Assembly (NCBI RefSeq): GCF_000011645.1
Contig: NC_006270.3
Location: forward strand, 3,804,501-3,868,500
DNA length: 64,000 bases
Direction of reading: 5' to 3'
Source of the DNA: Bacillus licheniformis DSM 13 = ATCC 14580
GTDB taxonomy: Bacteria; Bacillota; Bacilli; Bacillales; Bacillaceae
Shown here piece by piece: positions 7,877 through 15,818 of this stretch. The position numbers and the translations under genes were made by a program. Positions within the stretch are counted from its first letter, which is position 1. Each line of letters opens with the position of its first letter. The notes below the pieces were generated by a model that worked only from the letters and a program-made list of their open reading frames with translations, did no database searches and was not told the DNA's origin.

Positions 7877-8722
7877 CTATCCAAAAACCTTTTCATTCCG
7901 TTCAATCATGCGGACAAGGTTTTTCTCATACACTTCCTCTTCTGCGGGCGTGAGAGGGCCTTGATAAATCTCCCCGCCCAGCTCTTTCAGCTGTGTCAGA
8001 AGCAAGAGCATCAAGTCCTGCACCGAAATGTCTTCATTGAGAAGCTCAGAAAGCGAAGCCATCGTTTCCGGGCGAATATCGGGATAAACGGCTTTTGTTT
8101 TCCCGCGCATGTCTTTCAAGGCGGTGTCGTAAAAGCGTTTGATCAGCTCAGCGCGCCCGCTTCCGCTTTGATCAGCGCACAAATAAATTTGAACAGCCAC
8201 TCCGCCTCTCAGGCGCCTCTGGGAAATTCCCGCAAATTTCCTTCCCCCGATGCTCAAATCAAAGCTTCCTGGACAGTAGGAGCCTTTGATTTCATAGGCT
8301 TCGATTGCTGCGTCATAGGATGACAGCATTCGCTTAACGAGCTCAAACATCGCTTCATAGCCTCTGTCGATATCAATTCCGTTTTTCTTATCCTGAAAAA
8401 TCAGGGAAACGTTTAAAACCCCGCTGTCCAAAACGACGGCCAGTCCGCCGGAATTGCGGACGATGGCTTGATAGCCCGCTTCTTCAAGCAATGAAATCCC
8501 TTCTTGTAAATAAGGGAGCCTTGTATCCTGGATTCCGAGCACAATCGTGTCATGGTGCACCCAGGAACGCGCGGTCGCCGGAGATAAACCTTTCCCGACA
8601 GAAGCGCACAGCGTATCATCTATCGCAAATGATTGTTTTGCATCAAAATATGGGCCGAGACTGGATTGGTCAATGATTCTCCATTTCGGCTGGATGAGTA
8701 GATCAATCGGTTGCTTTGCCAT
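7877..8722 (-). CDS. lipL: Octanoyl-[GcvH]:protein N-octanoyltransferase LipL
   Basis: A 281-residue lipoyl/biotin ligase-fold amidotransferase, the exact length of B. subtilis LipL (YwfL). LipL moves octanoate from GcvH to the E2 subunits of 2-oxoacid dehydrogenases in lipoate synthesis. The active-site region is visible: RNSGGLAVV, the cysteine in KGSYCPGSFDLSIGGRKFAGISQRR and the following GRKFAG lysine. The start MAKQPIDLL is chosen by length; upstream in-frame codons cross the promoter. The ribosome binding site is weak (AAAGGG). Confidence 0.9.
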   Translation of the reverse strand: MAKQPIDLLIQPKWRIIDQSSLGPYFDAKQSFAIDDTLCASVGKGLSPATARSWVHHDTIVLGIQDTRLPYLQEGISLLEEAGYQAIVRNSGGLAVVLDSGVLNVSLIFQDKKNGIDIDRGYEAMFELVKRMLSSYDAAIEAYEIKGSYCPGSFDLSIGGRKFAGISQRRLRGGVAVQIYLCADQSGSGRAELIKRFYDTALKDMRGKTKAVYPDIRPETMASLSELLNEDISVQDLMLLLLTQLKELGGEIYQGPLTPAEEEVYEKNLVRMIERNEKVFG

Positions 8723-8764
8723 ATATAGTGTAAACCCTTTCGTTTTGCATTTCAGCCAACATCC

Positions 8765-8773
8765 ATTATACCA
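8765..8773 (-). promoter_or_regulatory. Extended -10 promoter element for lipL
   Basis: TGGTATAAT on the - strand, 43 nt before the lipL start. The -35 region is poor, as is usual for extended -10 promoters. It separates lipL from the end of the aromatic operon. Confidence 0.6.
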
Positions 8774-8823
8774 TTTACGAAAACATGTGGTGGAAATTTT
8801 CTTATCTCCGGCGCTTCCTTCAT

Positions 8824-10029
8824 TCAAGTGACGCTTAAAGACGGTTCTCCGAATTCAAGCGGCAGCCCGACGTAATTCTCGGCAAGACTTTGAGCGGCCG
8901 CCGTTGAAGTCGTAACATGGTCAAGTTCAGCCAATTGAATCTGGTAGTCAAAAGGGGTGTAGCCGTGATGGCGATGCAGCAGGGATGTCATATACCAGGA
9001 AAAGCGTTCAGCTTTCCAGACGCGGCGGAGGCAAGACTCAGAATAGCCGGCCAGCCGTTCGATTCTTCCGGTTTCGTAATAGTCTTCGAGCGCCCATGCA
9101 AGCCGCTGGACATCCGCCATCGCAAGGTTCAGGCCTTTCGCACCTGTCGGGGGTACAATATGCGCGGCATCCCCCGCTAAATAGAGTCTGCCGTATTGCA
9201 TTGGATCGCATATAAAGCTTCTCATCGAGACAATGTTTTTTTGAATGATCGGGCCTTCAGTCAGCTTCCATCCGTCATCGGCCGACAGCCTTAGGTGAAG
9301 CTTCTCCCATATCCTTTCGTCCGGCCAGTTCCCGACTGAATCTGCAGGACTGACTTGCAGGTAAAGCCGCTGGATTTCCGGTGTCCTTGTGCTGACGAGG
9401 GCAAACCCGTCTTCATGATGGGCATATACAAGTTCAGGCGAGGACGGAGGGGCTTCAGCCAATATGCCGAGCCATCCGTAAGGGTACACCTTTTCGTACT
9501 CTTTGCGGATCTCCTTCGGAATGCTTTGTCTGCTCGGCCCGTGAAAGCCGTCGCACCCTGCGATGAAATCGCAGTTCAGTTCTTCTGTATCGCCGTTTTC
9601 ATTCTGATAAGTGATGACAGGCGCTTCTGTATCAATATTTGAAAGGCGGACGTCAGACACATTGAAAACGATGCGCCCTTCCGATTGCAGGCGGGCGGCG
9701 ATTAAATCTTTGATCACTTCATGCTGGGGATAGATGGCAATGTATTTCCCCCCCGTCAGCTTGTGCATATCAATTCTGTGCCGCTTGCCGCCAAAGCGAA
9801 TCTCAATTCCTTGATGAAACATAGCTGTTTTCATCATCCGTTCACCGGCACCTGTTTCATTCAGCAAATCTACCGTCATCTGTTCTAGAACGCCTGCACG
9901 GACGGTCTCTTCAATCTCCTTTCGCGAGCGGGATTCGATCACAACCGCTTCGATTCCCCTGCGGTGGAGCAGGTTAGCGAGCATAAGCCCGGCAGGTCCC
10001 GCTCCGATAATTCCCACTTGTGTCCGCAA
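8824..10029 (-). CDS. pobA: 4-hydroxybenzoate 3-monooxygenase (PobA/PraI)
   Basis: A 401-residue FAD-dependent hydroxylase that converts 4-hydroxybenzoate plus NAD(P)H and O2 to protocatechuate. Rossmann motif GAGPAG (residues 9-14), DG motif (CDGFHGPSR) and the GD motif LAGDAAHIVPPTGAKGLNLA are intact. Stretches such as YPYGWLGILAEAPP, KAERFSWYMTSLLHR and AENYVGLP match Pseudomonas p-hydroxybenzoate hydroxylase closely, including the substrate-contacting SxR pair (VSTRTP). Start is TTG, 8 nt after GGAGG. Last gene of the six-gene operon, 15 nt after the transporter. It feeds the ring-cleavage enzyme encoded upstream. Confidence 0.93.
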   Translation of the reverse strand: MRTQVGIIGAGPAGLMLANLLHRRGIEAVVIESRSRKEIEETVRAGVLEQMTVDLLNETGAGERMMKTAMFHQGIEIRFGGKRHRIDMHKLTGGKYIAIYPQHEVIKDLIAARLQSEGRIVFNVSDVRLSNIDTEAPVITYQNENGDTEELNCDFIAGCDGFHGPSRQSIPKEIRKEYEKVYPYGWLGILAEAPPSSPELVYAHHEDGFALVSTRTPEIQRLYLQVSPADSVGNWPDERIWEKLHLRLSADDGWKLTEGPIIQKNIVSMRSFICDPMQYGRLYLAGDAAHIVPPTGAKGLNLAMADVQRLAWALEDYYETGRIERLAGYSESCLRRVWKAERFSWYMTSLLHRHHGYTPFDYQIQLAELDHVTTSTAAAQSLAENYVGLPLEFGEPSLSVT

Positions 10030-10044
10030 AATGGTTTCCTCCCT

Positions 10045-11421
10045 TTATCCATGTTTTGATGTGGCTTCTAATGTATACCCGGCGCTTTCCGACTTAGAGA
10101 CAAAATCAAATGAAGCGTGTTTCTCTTGGACGAGCATGATGCCGAGTGCAGCAAAAACACTCGGGATCGCGAACACCATGAAAGCCTGCTTCGGCTCCAT
10201 GCCGGAAGCAAGGATCAATGCAAACAGCGAAGGCGCAATGATCGCTCCGAGTCTGCCGACCCCGAGCGCCCAGCCGATGCCGGTCGCTCTGATTTCTTTC
10301 GGATAATACTCAGAAATATAAGGATTGGCGATATTTTGCGCTCCGACGGTGCATGCCCCGCCTAAGGCAATCAGCAAGTACAGAAGAACGGGGTTCATCG
10401 TCATTCCAAATGCTGCAAAACAAAAGGCTCCGATGACATACATAGCCGCAAGCACATTTTTATGGCCGGCTTTATCTGCCAAATATCCGCCGAATACCGC
10501 TCCTGCGGCTTGTCCGCAGCAAAGCGCCAAGTTGAATGACAAGCTTGACGACAGCCCGTAGCCTGACGCCTGCATCATTTTCGGAAGCCATGTATTTAAG
10601 CCGTAAACCATGAGAAGGCAGCTGAAAACGGAAAGCCAGAATGCGAATGTGCTGGCTGCACGTTTTTGTCCAAACAGTTTTTTTACCGGAAAGCCTTTCT
10701 TTTCTTTCGCAATCACCGAGATTTGATAATTGTCGTCTTCCCTGTAGCGTCCCGCCGGATGCACCTGATTGAAAATCTCAGCCAGCGCTTTCGTCTTTTT
10801 CTTCAAAACGTAAAATGACAGAGATTCGGGAAACCTGCTGAAAAAGAACGGGAGCACGAAGAGCGGCACGGCTCCGATCAGATAGAGCACTCTCCAGCTT
10901 GTCACGGGCACGGCGAACATGCCGACGAGGGAAGCCAGCACACCGCCTGCAGAATAGCCGCAATACATAGCGGCTACAATCACCGCTCTGTTTTTTTTCG
11001 GCGAATACTCTGTCATCAGCGAAATGGCATTCGGCATCAACCCGCCCATTCCAAGCGCAGCGAGAAACCGCATGATCGTAAACAAAAGCGGAGAATCGAT
11101 CAGACCGGCTGCTGCAGTAAACAGGCTGAACAGAAAGATACAGAAGCCCAACACCTTTTTGCGGCCGTATTGATCTGCGATCGGCGAAAAAATAAGCGCG
11201 CCGAGCATCATGCCGATCAATGTATAGCTCCCGATCGCTCCGGCTTGGATGGCGGTCAGGCTCCATTCCTCCATCAGCCATGGCAGGCTGACGCCGTACA
11301 TTGCAATATCATAACCGTCAAAGGCAATGGCGAAAAAACACCACAGGAAAACAGTCAGGTGCACTTTGTTAAATTTGCTGGCCGCCATGACTTCCGCTGG
11401 ATGAACTGAACGATTTTTCAT
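10045..11421 (-). CDS. Aromatic acid:H+ symporter, MFS (PcaK/BenK family)
   Basis: A 458-residue, 12-helix major facilitator with the AAHS signature FDGYDIAMYG in helix 1 and the cytoplasmic loop motif DQYGRKKVLG between helices 2 and 3 (with a second copy, DKAGHKN, in the other half). This family imports 4-hydroxybenzoate, protocatechuate or benzoate with protons. Context (directly before the 4-hydroxybenzoate hydroxylase) points to 4-hydroxybenzoate or protocatechuate. ATG start with GGAGG 5 nt upstream; an in-frame GTG four codons earlier overlaps the ribosome binding site and was rejected. Confidence 0.9.
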   Translation of the reverse strand: MKNRSVHPAEVMAASKFNKVHLTVFLWCFFAIAFDGYDIAMYGVSLPWLMEEWSLTAIQAGAIGSYTLIGMMLGALIFSPIADQYGRKKVLGFCIFLFSLFTAAAGLIDSPLLFTIMRFLAALGMGGLMPNAISLMTEYSPKKNRAVIVAAMYCGYSAGGVLASLVGMFAVPVTSWRVLYLIGAVPLFVLPFFFSRFPESLSFYVLKKKTKALAEIFNQVHPAGRYREDDNYQISVIAKEKKGFPVKKLFGQKRAASTFAFWLSVFSCLLMVYGLNTWLPKMMQASGYGLSSSLSFNLALCCGQAAGAVFGGYLADKAGHKNVLAAMYVIGAFCFAAFGMTMNPVLLYLLIALGGACTVGAQNIANPYISEYYPKEIRATGIGWALGVGRLGAIIAPSLFALILASGMEPKQAFMVFAIPSVFAALGIMLVQEKHASFDFVSKSESAGYTLEATSKHG

Positions 11422-11459
11422 GTTCCCCTCCACGATTCTTATCGTATTATGAAAGCAGC

Positions 11460-12311
11460 TTAACGCACGGTATCTTTTTCATTGAAAGCGTGCGTGCGAG
11501 CTTTTTGTCCCGCCGGCTCGAATGCCATGACGACATTGGAGCTCCCGGAAGACTGACCGTATCCGTAAAACGTGCTTTTACATCCGTCCTCCAGCACGCC
11601 CAATAGCATTGCAATGTGGCGGCCGCCGGCTTCAAGCCCGGCGTTTTTAGCATATTGAGGCAGCATCTGCTGAGCTGATAAAAGATCGTTGTCTGTTAAG
11701 TAGGTCAAAAATTGTGCATCGAGGGCCTGTTCGGCCAATGTCGGCATACATTCCGGCCCCCTCACCAAATGATGGCTTAGCGCCCCGCTGCTGATGAACA
11801 CGGTTTTCTTTCTGCTTTCTTTCAGCACTCTTCCGGCAAGCCGGCCCCACAAATGCGTTTCTTCCAGGTTCGCGGCCAATGTAACCGATAAATCGATAAC
11901 CGGAATATCTCCCTTTGGAACGAGGTAGCGCAGCGGAACGACCGTCCCGTAATCCCAGCAGTAAGCTGGATCATTGACAGGAATGACGGAAAGCCCCCCT
12001 TCTCTGCCGGCTTCAGCCAATTGCAGCGCCAATTCAGTGTCCCCGGGGTAAGAATACGGAACATCGGAAATTAAATTCGGACACTCCAAAGCCGTTAAAA
12101 CGCCTTGATGGTCGGGAGCTGCATCGATCAGATGGTCAAAGCTTGACGTCCAGTGACAGGAAATCAGGACAACGGCATCGGGCTCAATTCTTTCAATAAT
12201 CCTGGAGAGCCTCTTCATGCCCTTGACCAGCTCTCTTTGGAAGTCAGGGGTTTTATCTTCAAAACACATCCTCGGTGTATGCGGAACAAGCGCCGCCAAT
12301 TCGATTGACAT
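11460..12311 (-). CDS. praA: Class III extradiol dioxygenase, probable protocatechuate 2,3-dioxygenase (PraA)
   Basis: A 283-residue LigB-superfamily ring-cleavage dioxygenase. Expected iron ligands are visible as His11 (LVPHTPRM), His53 (SCHW) and Glu227 (GLEAGGRH), with His180/181 (GALSHHL) as the likely acid-base residue. Class III enzymes cleave catecholic rings next to the diol. The neighbouring hydroxylase supplies protocatechuate, and the ACMSD-like decarboxylase and 4-oxalocrotonate genes fit 2,3-cleavage as in the Paenibacillus pra pathway, rather than 4,5- or ortho-cleavage. Start MSIELAALVPH has GGGAGG 7 nt upstream. Substrate is inferred from context; homoprotocatechuate is the main alternative. 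Confidence 0.8.
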   Translation of the reverse strand: MSIELAALVPHTPRMCFEDKTPDFQRELVKGMKRLSRIIERIEPDAVVLISCHWTSSFDHLIDAAPDHQGVLTALECPNLISDVPYSYPGDTELALQLAEAGREGGLSVIPVNDPAYCWDYGTVVPLRYLVPKGDIPVIDLSVTLAANLEETHLWGRLAGRVLKESRKKTVFISSGALSHHLVRGPECMPTLAEQALDAQFLTYLTDNDLLSAQQMLPQYAKNAGLEAGGRHIAMLLGVLEDGCKSTFYGYGQSSGSSNVVMAFEPAGQKARTHAFNEKDTVR

Positions 12312-12334
12312 GTAGATTCCTCCCATCGCCTTCT

Positions 12335-12526
12335 TTAAGGTCTTAATTTTGAGACCGGTGTGCCGCCTATGCCCCAGTGGCTTTTAGAAACTTCGGTGAC
12401 AAGAACGCGGACGTTTTCCTTCGGAGAGTCTAGGGTGGCGCTCAACGTTTCCGTCACTTTTCGAATGACTTCCTCGACCTTTTCAGGCGGCCGGCCTTCT
12501 AATAGTTGAATATGAACAATCGGCAT
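12335..12526 (-). CDS. praC: 4-oxalocrotonate tautomerase (PraC)
   Basis: A 63-residue 4-OT with catalytic Pro after the initiator Met (MPIVHIQLLEGR). It interconverts 2-hydroxymuconate and 2-oxo-3-hexenedioate ahead of the decarboxylase. AGGTGA lies about 7 nt before the ATG. It sits 17 nt downstream of the decarboxylase gene and 23 nt before the dioxygenase gene in the operon. Confidence 0.88.
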   Translation of the reverse strand: MPIVHIQLLEGRPPEKVEEVIRKVTETLSATLDSPKENVRVLVTEVSKSHWGIGGTPVSKLRP

Positions 12527-12543
12527 ATCATAATCACCTCAGG

Positions 12544-13329
12544 TTATGGCTTGACCGAAAATGATACATCTCCCAGCCCTTCTACTTGTGCTGAAACGCG
12601 GTCGCCCGGCTGCAGCATGACAGCTCCCGTTACACCGCCCGTTAAAATGATGCTGCCAGCCGCAAGCTTTTGTTTTTTCCGGGAGAGCATGTTGGCGAGC
12701 ATGGCCGCCGAATTTGCGGGATGCCCGACAACCGCTGCTCCAGTGCCCCGCTCTTTGACCTCGCCGTTTATCATTAAAGAGACTCTTGCTTCATCCAGCT
12801 TGAAATCGTCCGGCTTCTTCACTTTTTCACCTAACACCACTCTTGAAGATGACGCATTGTCCGCGATGACGTCAGGCAAAGTGAATGAGAAATTTTCATA
12901 GCGGCTGTCAATCACTTCTAGAACGGGAATCAATTCAGCAACGGCTTCAAGGACCTGCTCCTTTGTAACACCCGGTCCTTCAATATCCTCCCCCAGCACA
13001 AAAGCAATCTCTGCTTCAACCTTCGGGTGAATCAGCTCGTTCATCCGGATGCTTCCGCCGTTTGGCACGATCATATCTTCAAAAATATAACCGTAGATCG
13101 GCTCCTCGACGTTCATCTGCTTCATTTTCGCCCGGCTGGTCAGTCCCATTTTCGGACCGATGATGCTATTGCCATCCCATAATTTAAGCTGAATCAGCTC
13201 TTCTTGGATCGCATACGCCTCTTCAACGGTCAGCTCCGGGTAGTCCTTTGTGATTCTTTCAACTTCACGCTTCTCTGTTTCGGCAAGATACAAGAGTCGC
13301 GCCGTATCTTTTAATGCTGCGGTATTCAT
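12544..13329 (-). CDS. praD: 4-oxalocrotonate decarboxylase (PraD/DmpH-like)
   Basis: A 261-residue member of the fumarylacetoacetase-fold hydratase/decarboxylase family. The segments KMGLTSRAKMKQMNVEEPIYGYIFEDM, KVEAEIAFVLGEDIEGPG, EVIDSRYENFSF and IADNASSSRVV match 4-oxalocrotonate decarboxylase DmpH better than the hydratase DmpE. The reaction yields 2-hydroxypenta-2,4-dienoate and CO2. The start MNTAALKD is preceded by AAGGGGGG; a longer in-frame reading lies inside the upstream dehydrogenase gene and is spurious. Because only one such gene is present here, dual hydratase activity is a possibility. Confidence 0.85.
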   Translation of the reverse strand: MNTAALKDTARLLYLAETEKREVERITKDYPELTVEEAYAIQEELIQLKLWDGNSIIGPKMGLTSRAKMKQMNVEEPIYGYIFEDMIVPNGGSIRMNELIHPKVEAEIAFVLGEDIEGPGVTKEQVLEAVAELIPVLEVIDSRYENFSFTLPDVIADNASSSRVVLGEKVKKPDDFKLDEARVSLMINGEVKERGTGAAVVGHPANSAAMLANMLSRKKQKLAAGSIILTGGVTGAVMLQPGDRVSAQVEGLGDVSFSVKP

Positions 13330-13343
13330 CCGCTTCCCCCCTT

Positions 13344-14828
13344 TTACAGCTTGATGCAAATATTGGTTAATTCGCTGAAGAATTCGAGGCTGTGAATGCC
13401 TCCTTCTCGTCCGAGTCCGCTCTGTTTCATGCCGCCAAACGGCGTCCGAAGATCGCGGAGAAACCAGCTGTTGACCCACACCATGCCCGATTCGATTTGC
13501 CCGGCTACGCGGTGCGCCCGGCGGAGGTCGTTCGTCCATAAGGTCGCGCTTAACCCGTAATGTGTGTCGTTAGCCTGTGCAATCACTTCCTCCTCATCGT
13601 CGAACGGAATCACCGTTACGACCGGACCGAAGATTTCTTCTTTGATGAGCCTGGAATTGCGTGAAAGTCCGGTGATAATCGTCGGTTCAAGAAAGCAGCC
13701 GGATTCCTGTCCTTCAGGGCGTTTTCCTCCGGTTAAAATATTGCCGCCTTCCCGTTTGGCCAATTCGATGTAGTTCATCACACGCTCTGTGTGTTCAGAA
13801 GAAATCAAGGCGCCGATATTCGTGTCCGGATCAAAAGGATCGCCGACTTTGAGCTTTTTCGTTTTCTCAACGAACTTGTTCAGAAATTCGTCATACGCTT
13901 CCCTCTCGACATAGATGCGGGAGCCGCTCATACATACTTCCCCCTGGTTGACGAAACTCGATTTCAATGAGGTGCTGACGGCTTCATCCATGTCGGCATC
14001 GGCAAAAATAATGTTCGGGTTCTTCCCTCCCAATTCAAAGGAAAGTTTCTTTAATGTTTTCGAAGCAGCTTCCATAATGACTTTGCCGGTTGTCGTTTCT
14101 CCGGTGAAAGATATCGCATCGACATCGGGATGCTCAGAAAGCGCAGCACCGGCGGAATCTGGTCCAAATCCGTGGACGATATTAACGACTCCGTCAGGCA
14201 TCCCTGCATCATGGCAGATTTCCCCGAGAAGGGTGGCTGTCATCGGCGTCAGTTCAGCCGGTTTGATAACGGCTGTATTTCCCGCCGCCAGGCAAGGCGC
14301 CAATTTCCACGTCAGCAAAAGAAGCGGCAAGTTCCACGGATTGATCAGCCCGACGACGCCGACCGGACGGCGAATCGCATAATTGATTGCAAGATCGTCA
14401 GTTTGATAAGCTTCCGTTCCGGCTCCTCTCATAAAATCCGCAAAGAAATGAAAGTTGAAAGCGGCACGTGGAATATCCAAAGTGCTTGAGAGCGAAAGCG
14501 GTTTTCCCGTATCCAATGTCTCAAGCCTCGCCAGTTCGTCTTTACGCTCAAGTATGATGTCGCCGACCTTTCTGATGATCCGAATCCTTTCGTCAGCGGT
14601 CATGTTTTTCCAGCGTCCGTTTAATGCACGCCTGGCTGCCGCGACTGCAAGATCGACCTCTTTTTTGCCTCCTTCCGCAACGCTTCCGATAATTTCCTGT
14701 GTAGCCGGATTGATGTTGTCAAACGTGCTGCCTTTCTCTGAAGGAAAGTACCTGCCGTTTATGTAGTGCTGACAGTCAAAAGGTTTTACGAGTTTTTCCG
14801 ATGGAGTTTGAACATTCATATTCTGCAA
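13344..14828 (-). CDS. praB: 2-hydroxymuconic semialdehyde dehydrogenase (PraB/DmpC/XylG-like)
   Basis: A 494-residue aldehyde dehydrogenase. Catalytic Cys is in NQGEVCMSGSR and general-base Glu in SFELGGKNP; the NAD-binding segment (PWNLPLLLLTWKLAPCLAAGNTAVIKPAE and FTGETTTG) is complete, and the EIFGPVV motif is present. It oxidises 2-hydroxymuconic semialdehyde to 2-hydroxymuconate. First gene of the leftward operon. The start is uncertain: TTG 4 nt after GGAGG is used; an ATG three codons later is 13 nt away. Confidence 0.88.
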   Translation of the reverse strand: MQNMNVQTPSEKLVKPFDCQHYINGRYFPSEKGSTFDNINPATQEIIGSVAEGGKKEVDLAVAAARRALNGRWKNMTADERIRIIRKVGDIILERKDELARLETLDTGKPLSLSSTLDIPRAAFNFHFFADFMRGAGTEAYQTDDLAINYAIRRPVGVVGLINPWNLPLLLLTWKLAPCLAAGNTAVIKPAELTPMTATLLGEICHDAGMPDGVVNIVHGFGPDSAGAALSEHPDVDAISFTGETTTGKVIMEAASKTLKKLSFELGGKNPNIIFADADMDEAVSTSLKSSFVNQGEVCMSGSRIYVEREAYDEFLNKFVEKTKKLKVGDPFDPDTNIGALISSEHTERVMNYIELAKREGGNILTGGKRPEGQESGCFLEPTIITGLSRNSRLIKEEIFGPVVTVIPFDDEEEVIAQANDTHYGLSATLWTNDLRRAHRVAGQIESGMVWVNSWFLRDLRTPFGGMKQSGLGREGGIHSLEFFSELTNICIKL

Positions 14829-14842
14829 ACATCCTCCTTTTC

Positions 14843-14870
14843 AAATCCTTTCCATTAAATTAAAGGATTT
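14843..14870. promoter_or_regulatory. Inverted repeat at the start of the praB operon
   Basis: AAATCCTTT, 10 nt, AAAGGATTT: perfect 9-bp arms just upstream of the praB ribosome binding site. A TTGTCA hexamer (- strand) lies immediately upstream, so the repeat covers the probable -10/start-site region. It could be an operator or a leader hairpin. Confidence 0.5.
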
Positions 14871-14891
14871 TAACTGACAAGAAAACAGCAA

Positions 14892-14910
14892 TGTTCCTCT
14901 ATGCGGAACA
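14892..14910. promoter_or_regulatory. Candidate IclR-type operator between praB and the iclR gene
   Basis: TGTTCC, 7 nt, GGAACA: perfect 6-bp arms in the 192-nt divergent region. IclR-family activators such as PcaU and PobR bind inverted repeats of this kind upstream of aromatic catabolic promoters. TTTTCCG occurs twice just to the right (near 14923 and 14940). Binding by the adjacent regulator is inference. Confidence 0.5.
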
Positions 14911-14966
14911 AATCAGACATTTTTTCCGAAAATTTGATATTTTCCGCTTTTTTATTTTTTATATCG

Positions 14967-14975
14967 TGTTATATT
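14967..14975 (+). promoter_or_regulatory. Extended -10 element for the iclR-praH unit
   Basis: TGTTATATT (TG-N-TATATT) 45 nt before the iclR start with no clear -35, in a very AT-rich stretch. Confidence 0.45.
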
Positions 14976-15020
14976 ATGGAATAAAAGGAAACAAAAACAA
15001 GGGAGAGAGTTGAGGAACCT

Positions 15021-15800
15021 ATGACTGTTGAGACGAAGGACCACCAGCTGCTCGGTTCAGTAAAAAATGCGCTTCGGCTGCTTCAATCGTTTACCTTAGA
15101 CACACCGGAAAAGAAACTAACCGAACTCGCCTCGTCGCTTGGCCTCGGAAAAAGCACGGTCTCGCGCCTTTTGTCTACATTGGAAAGCGAAGGGTTTGTC
15201 ATGAAGGACCCGGAATCCAGAAGATACAAGCTCGGCTTATCGGTCCTGCAGTTAAACACCATTGTCAACTCCACTCTTGAAATCAACCGCGAATCCCTGC
15301 CGGTCCTCAAACGGCTGACCGATGAGACCGGCGAAACGTCGCATATCGCGATGCGCCGCGGTCTCAGCGTCGTTTATCTCAATCGGACGGAATGCCCCCG
15401 CCCGGTCGAACTTCTCTCATATATCGGGCGGCAAAACCCGATGCACTGCACAAGCTCAGGTAAGGTGCTTCTCGCCTTTGATGAAGAGGGCATATTGGAC
15501 GAGTATGTGAAGGAAGGCTTGAAAAGCTGTACGAAAGAAACCATTACAGACGGGGACAAATTGAGGGATGTGCTGAAAACCGTTAAAGAAAACGGATTTG
15601 ACGTCAGTTGCGGGGAATTCATAGATGGTGTCACATCAATCTCAGCTCCCGTCAGAAACCACGCAGGTCGAGTGTTGTACGCCGTCAGTGTCGTAGGCCC
15701 TGCAAAACGCATCAAGGCCCGGCAGGCGAAAATCATTTACCAAGTGAAACAAGCGGCCCGGGATATTTCCGAAAGGATCGGGTACTGGAAACGAATATAA
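15021..15800 (+). CDS. IclR-family transcriptional regulator of the aromatic island
   Basis: A 259-residue regulator: N-terminal winged helix-turn-helix (KLTELASSLGLGKSTVSRLLSTLESEGFV, residues 30-60) and a C-terminal effector domain (TGETSHIAMRRGLSVVYLNR ... GVTSISAPVRNHAGRVLYAVSVVGP) that binds small aromatic acids in relatives. Divergent from the six-gene catabolic operon and 18 nt upstream of the decarboxylase gene, so it likely senses 4-hydroxybenzoate, protocatechuate or a downstream metabolite and controls both units. Its corresponding name in the pra system was not established here. Confidence 0.9.
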   Translation: MTVETKDHQLLGSVKNALRLLQSFTLDTPEKKLTELASSLGLGKSTVSRLLSTLESEGFVMKDPESRRYKLGLSVLQLNTIVNSTLEINRESLPVLKRLTDETGETSHIAMRRGLSVVYLNRTECPRPVELLSYIGRQNPMHCTSSGKVLLAFDEEGILDEYVKEGLKSCTKETITDGDKLRDVLKTVKENGFDVSCGEFIDGVTSISAPVRNHAGRVLYAVSVVGPAKRIKARQAKIIYQVKQAARDISERIGYWKRI

Positions 15801-15818
15801 AAATTGGGGGAATCAGCT

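Noticed and set aside
13330..13539. N-terminal extension of the oxalocrotonate decarboxylase
   Set aside because: The extra 70 codons lie inside the dehydrogenase gene in another frame, are Arg/Pro-rich and non-homologous, and a good ribosome binding site precedes the internal ATG.
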